64,000 bases of DNA from Chionis minor (Eukaryota > Chordata > Aves > Charadriiformes > Chionididae), in the NCBI GenBank assembly GCA_013398295.1, contig VZSF01001900.1, positions 124,001 to 188,000 of the forward strand, given 5' to 3'. Below are positions 61,191 to 64,000 of this stretch, piece after piece (position 1 is the first letter of the stretch; each line of letters opens with the position of its first letter). The notes under the pieces are model-generated. The model saw only the letters and a list, made by a program, of their open reading frames with translations. It searched no databases and was not told the DNA's origin. The position numbers and the translations under genes are program-made.

Positions 61191-61220
61191 GATGCATGTG
61201 TGTGTGTGTGCACATGCATC
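61191..61220. repeat. GT repeat flanked by perfect 10-bp inverted repeat
   Basis: gatgcatgtg (61191-61200) is exactly complementary to cacatgcatc (61211-61220), with five TG units between. Alternating purine-pyrimidine throughout makes it a candidate Z-DNA or cruciform site. Confidence 0.75.
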
Positions 61221-64000
61221 TGAGCACCTGGATTTGTCTGAGAGGGTCTTGCTGGAAACTGAATCCTCCCCACTCCAAGTAGATAGCAACAAGACACTAA
61301 CTGAGATGCCACCAAAGAACCAGGAGGCCAGTGTAATATGTATTACAAACGATGGGTTACACCAACCTCAGATCTCTAGTGTGGAAAGCCAAGGCTTGCA
61401 GTCACCATTTCCTAAGTATCTTCCTCTCACAGCACCTAGCAAAACACCTTCACTCGACTCACAACGCACATCTGCCAGAATAGGAAGCTGACTATAGATC
61501 AAAGACAGAAAGCTGGGAGTAAAACAGCACACAAAAAGCTTATCTGCACTAAATCTATTTATTTAAATGTATGTATCTTTCCATACACCTGTGCATTTGT
61601 ATGCTGTTCTGACTGCATGCTTATCTATCTAAATAGCATTTCAATTTCTGGGCAACAGCATGCTTCATTAGCTTAGCTAAAGTTCTCTCGGCTTTTCAAT
61701 TATCCACTTCTCTTTTCTCCAGGATGAAACTTACGGTACAACATCTCATCCTGAGAACTAATAGATATACATGTACCCTTTAATCTATTCCACTCCTGCC
61801 CATAAAACAGGTGCCTACTGAGGCAATAGGAAGGAAATTCCAAAGCCCCTAAGGGTACAGTTTTGGAGGAAACCTGTTGCAGCTTATTGATAACAGCTCT
61901 AAATCACTACTCATTTAATGGAGTGGATGGGGCACTCATAATACTGCACATGCCATTTCATGACAGTTAGTGGAAATGGAGAATATCTGAAAGGAACCTC
62001 TGCAAAGCAAACAAAGGTGAACTGGGCTCTCAGCTCCTATGGACAGTCAACCTGTGACCAAATCTTTCCCAAAATCTAAGTACAGGCACTTGCATGTAAT
62101 GCGCTTTTTGTGTCCAAAGAGCTTTCACAAGGTAAGATACAATTAAAACAGTTAGACCTGAGTTGAATAATGTAGTCATAAATGGTTAATACATGACTTA
62201 CAGCTCTTTCAGTAAGCGGCTCACTTTTCACTCTTTCAGAGCTCAACTTGCCACAGCCTGATGTACCTACTGTTGGTGACACCTATCCTTGGCTAACACA
62301 CTTTTTTCCTGACTTGGATCATGCTTGGTTTGGTCTAAAGATGTCAGCATGGTCTTGATGTCCTCTTTCCTGAGTCACTGAGTTACCTATCAGAGGCAAA
62401 CATTTCTAGTCACAAACCACCACATTCTAACCGCAGACAGGTGGAGTCTGCTGGAACCATCGTTATAGGTCTGTCCTATTACTACTCTCCTCTATATGTC
62501 CAGTTACGCAGGCTGCTGGTGAGAGGATGCTGGCCTAGACTAATCCCTGGCCCTGACTGAGTATGGCTATGTATATTAAGTTATGACTAGAACAAGCTTG
62601 CTTATGATAAAACAACCAACCTGTGTCCCGAACACCAGAAAGCAAAAGAAAGATCATAATCCTCATTTGGCATATAATGACTTGTTTGTAATCCCACACA
62701 GAGGCACAGATCTCTTGGAGAACACTTAGTTCCCCTATCCTAGAAAAATTGCAAAGCCTTAGGAATACAAGTCAATACATCCTGTGGTTAACAATCCAGT
62801 ATCACATCAAAACTAAAGCAGTTGTTTCTATAGGTCAAGTGGTAAAGAAATACAGTCAAATGAAACATACTCAAACTTTAATAGAAATCTATGTTGCAGT
62901 CATCCCAGAGTTATCTGTCAGGTCAGAAGTATAAAGTCCAGAAGCTTTTCATATTGAAAAAGTAGCCATTAATGTTCTTAAGGTACACCCGTGGAACATT
63001 AGCTTGTGATGGGTAAGACAGCCTGTCTTGAGGCCTCCAGCTTCTGAATGACTGTAATTTAACTGAAGAATTTTGTACAATAATGACTCAGGTAGAGGAG
63101 ACCTTAACACCTCATCACTGCTGCCAAACACCATTACTTTCTTCTTCTATTTGACTGAAAGCCACATTTCCTGTTCTGCATGAAGAGCATGAGAGAGACA
63201 TGTGCTTAGCACCATCAAGCTGAGACACAACTCAGTCTTGCAGACAGGAATACAAATCTTGTCTCTGAAAACTATTTTTAACTAATTCACTTCTAAACAA
63301 CATTAGAAGCTGGGTAGGTCAGCTCATTAGCCATGTCCTTCTTTCACTCAAGACCAGAGACTGAAGGTGATGTTAATACACATATTTTCTATAAAAAAGG
63401 TTAGTTCTGGATTTCAGAATAGCTTTCTCCAATGCTTAGCTGGTGCAGGAGTGAGAGGGGCAAAGGCTAAGAGGAGGATAATTTTGAGTGGTATCTTTAG
63501 TTCTTAGAATGTTATAACCTATTCATAGCAAAACAGTATATCCAACTGAGAAATTATTTTGCCCTATTTCACCTCCAAGTCTCTCCAGATGCCACCACTG
63601 TATCTCTGGAAATTGATAGTGGAATACTATAGGAGACAGCGATGTTAACAACTTATCTCTATTGCCCTTATCAACACCTACTGCTCTCTCCTCTCCCTCC
63701 CTTTATCTGTCTTACCAGTTTAATACTACATTCTATAAACAAAAAGCAGAAGTGAGGGGCACATCCTCTCAGAAATACCTGAAGCACAAAGGATGGCTCC
63801 TTACTCAGCATATATGGATCTGTAGGAAAGAAACCCCACCTGAAGTCTCATAGTACATTACTAGAGCAAACTAATTCATATATGTATGTGATTATGTATA
63901 TAGCCATTATATTTATAAAAATGGTACAATTATCATTATATTAATCAACAAAACCAAAAGAGATGGTAAAATGCAGATAAGAACGGTCTAATTTTTTCAT

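Larger units (their letters stand above)
5365..64000 (-). other. SORCS3: SORCS3 gene body, 3' half (14 coding exons, 5' part outside window)
   Basis: This span carries the last 14 coding exons of a VPS10-domain sorting receptor. Known role of the family: SorCS3 is a type I membrane protein of neurons that binds ligands through its luminal domains and is linked to trafficking and postsynaptic function. Seen here: all exons have GT-AG borders, the split codons rejoin, and the 588-residue product runs Asp-box, 10CC, PKD, PKD, membrane-proximal domain, transmembrane helix, tail. The tail (KIPWINIYAQVQHDKEQEM, then a C-terminal PNCTSV) matches SORCS3 as I recall it and differs from the SORCS1 and SORCS2 tails. 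Residue numbers in the exon entries count from the first complete codon of the 59467-59360 exon. Signal peptide, propeptide and most of the propeller lie beyond 64000. Confidence 0.96.
59468..64000 (-). other. SORCS3 intron, partial (continues beyond window)
   Basis: This is the intron upstream of the Asp-box exon. It contains the hairpin at 60239-60274, the GC-rich block at 60290-60870 and a GT palindrome at 61191-61220. I found no earlier VPS10 exon up to 64000. Confidence 0.8.

Noticed and set aside
1..64000. CRISPR arrays, operons, phage or bacterial defence systems
   Set aside because: There are no regularly spaced repeats and no dense coding, and the only gene has vertebrate exon-intron structure.
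1..64000. tRNA or rRNA genes
   Set aside because: I saw no A-box/B-box pair with a cloverleaf and no rRNA-like sequence by eye. A covariance-model scan would be decisive.

Overview
The window is vertebrate nuclear DNA, most likely from a bird. Three 5'-truncated fragments match the CR1 non-LTR retrotransposon family that dominates avian (and some reptile) genomes. Recognisable interspersed repeats are otherwise sparse, and the one gene is split into short exons with GT-AG borders. I saw no prokaryotic genes, CRISPR array or viral gene. Nearly all longer open frames are chance frames in introns.

The window holds the 3' half of one gene on the minus strand. I identify it as SORCS3, which encodes the neuronal sorting receptor SorCS3 (VPS10-domain family). 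Fourteen coding exons, from 59467 down to 5365, join in a single frame with no stop, and every join is phase-consistent. Together they encode 588 residues ending in a stop codon, about half of a SorCS protein. In order these are: the last piece of the VPS10 beta-propeller (with an Asp-box), the ten-cysteine (10CC) module with exactly ten cysteines, two PKD-type beta-sandwich domains, a membrane-proximal domain, one transmembrane helix and a 78-residue cytoplasmic tail ending in a PDZ ligand (T-S-V). The tail sequence separates SORCS3 from SORCS1 and SORCS2. The 5' exons lie beyond position 64000.

Layout: 1-~965 intergenic; ~966-5364 candidate 3' UTR, with the only AATAAA I found on the minus strand at 988-993; 5365-5429 last coding exon; 6033-19951 seven exons for the tail, transmembrane helix, membrane-proximal domain and second PKD domain; 24224-35993 four exons for both PKD domains and the end of the 10CC module; 40189-41972 two exons for most of the 10CC module; then a 17.4 kb intron, the Asp-box exon at 59360-59467, and part of the next intron to 64000. 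A 103-base run of N at 21200-21302 lies in an intron and looks like an assembly artefact.

I found no new multigene system. The points worth a second look are several long inverted repeats (2399-2434, 14939-14996, 60239-60274, 61191-61220), a GC-rich block of unknown origin beside one of them, a weak splice donor that could give a soluble receptor, and the false-looking gap.
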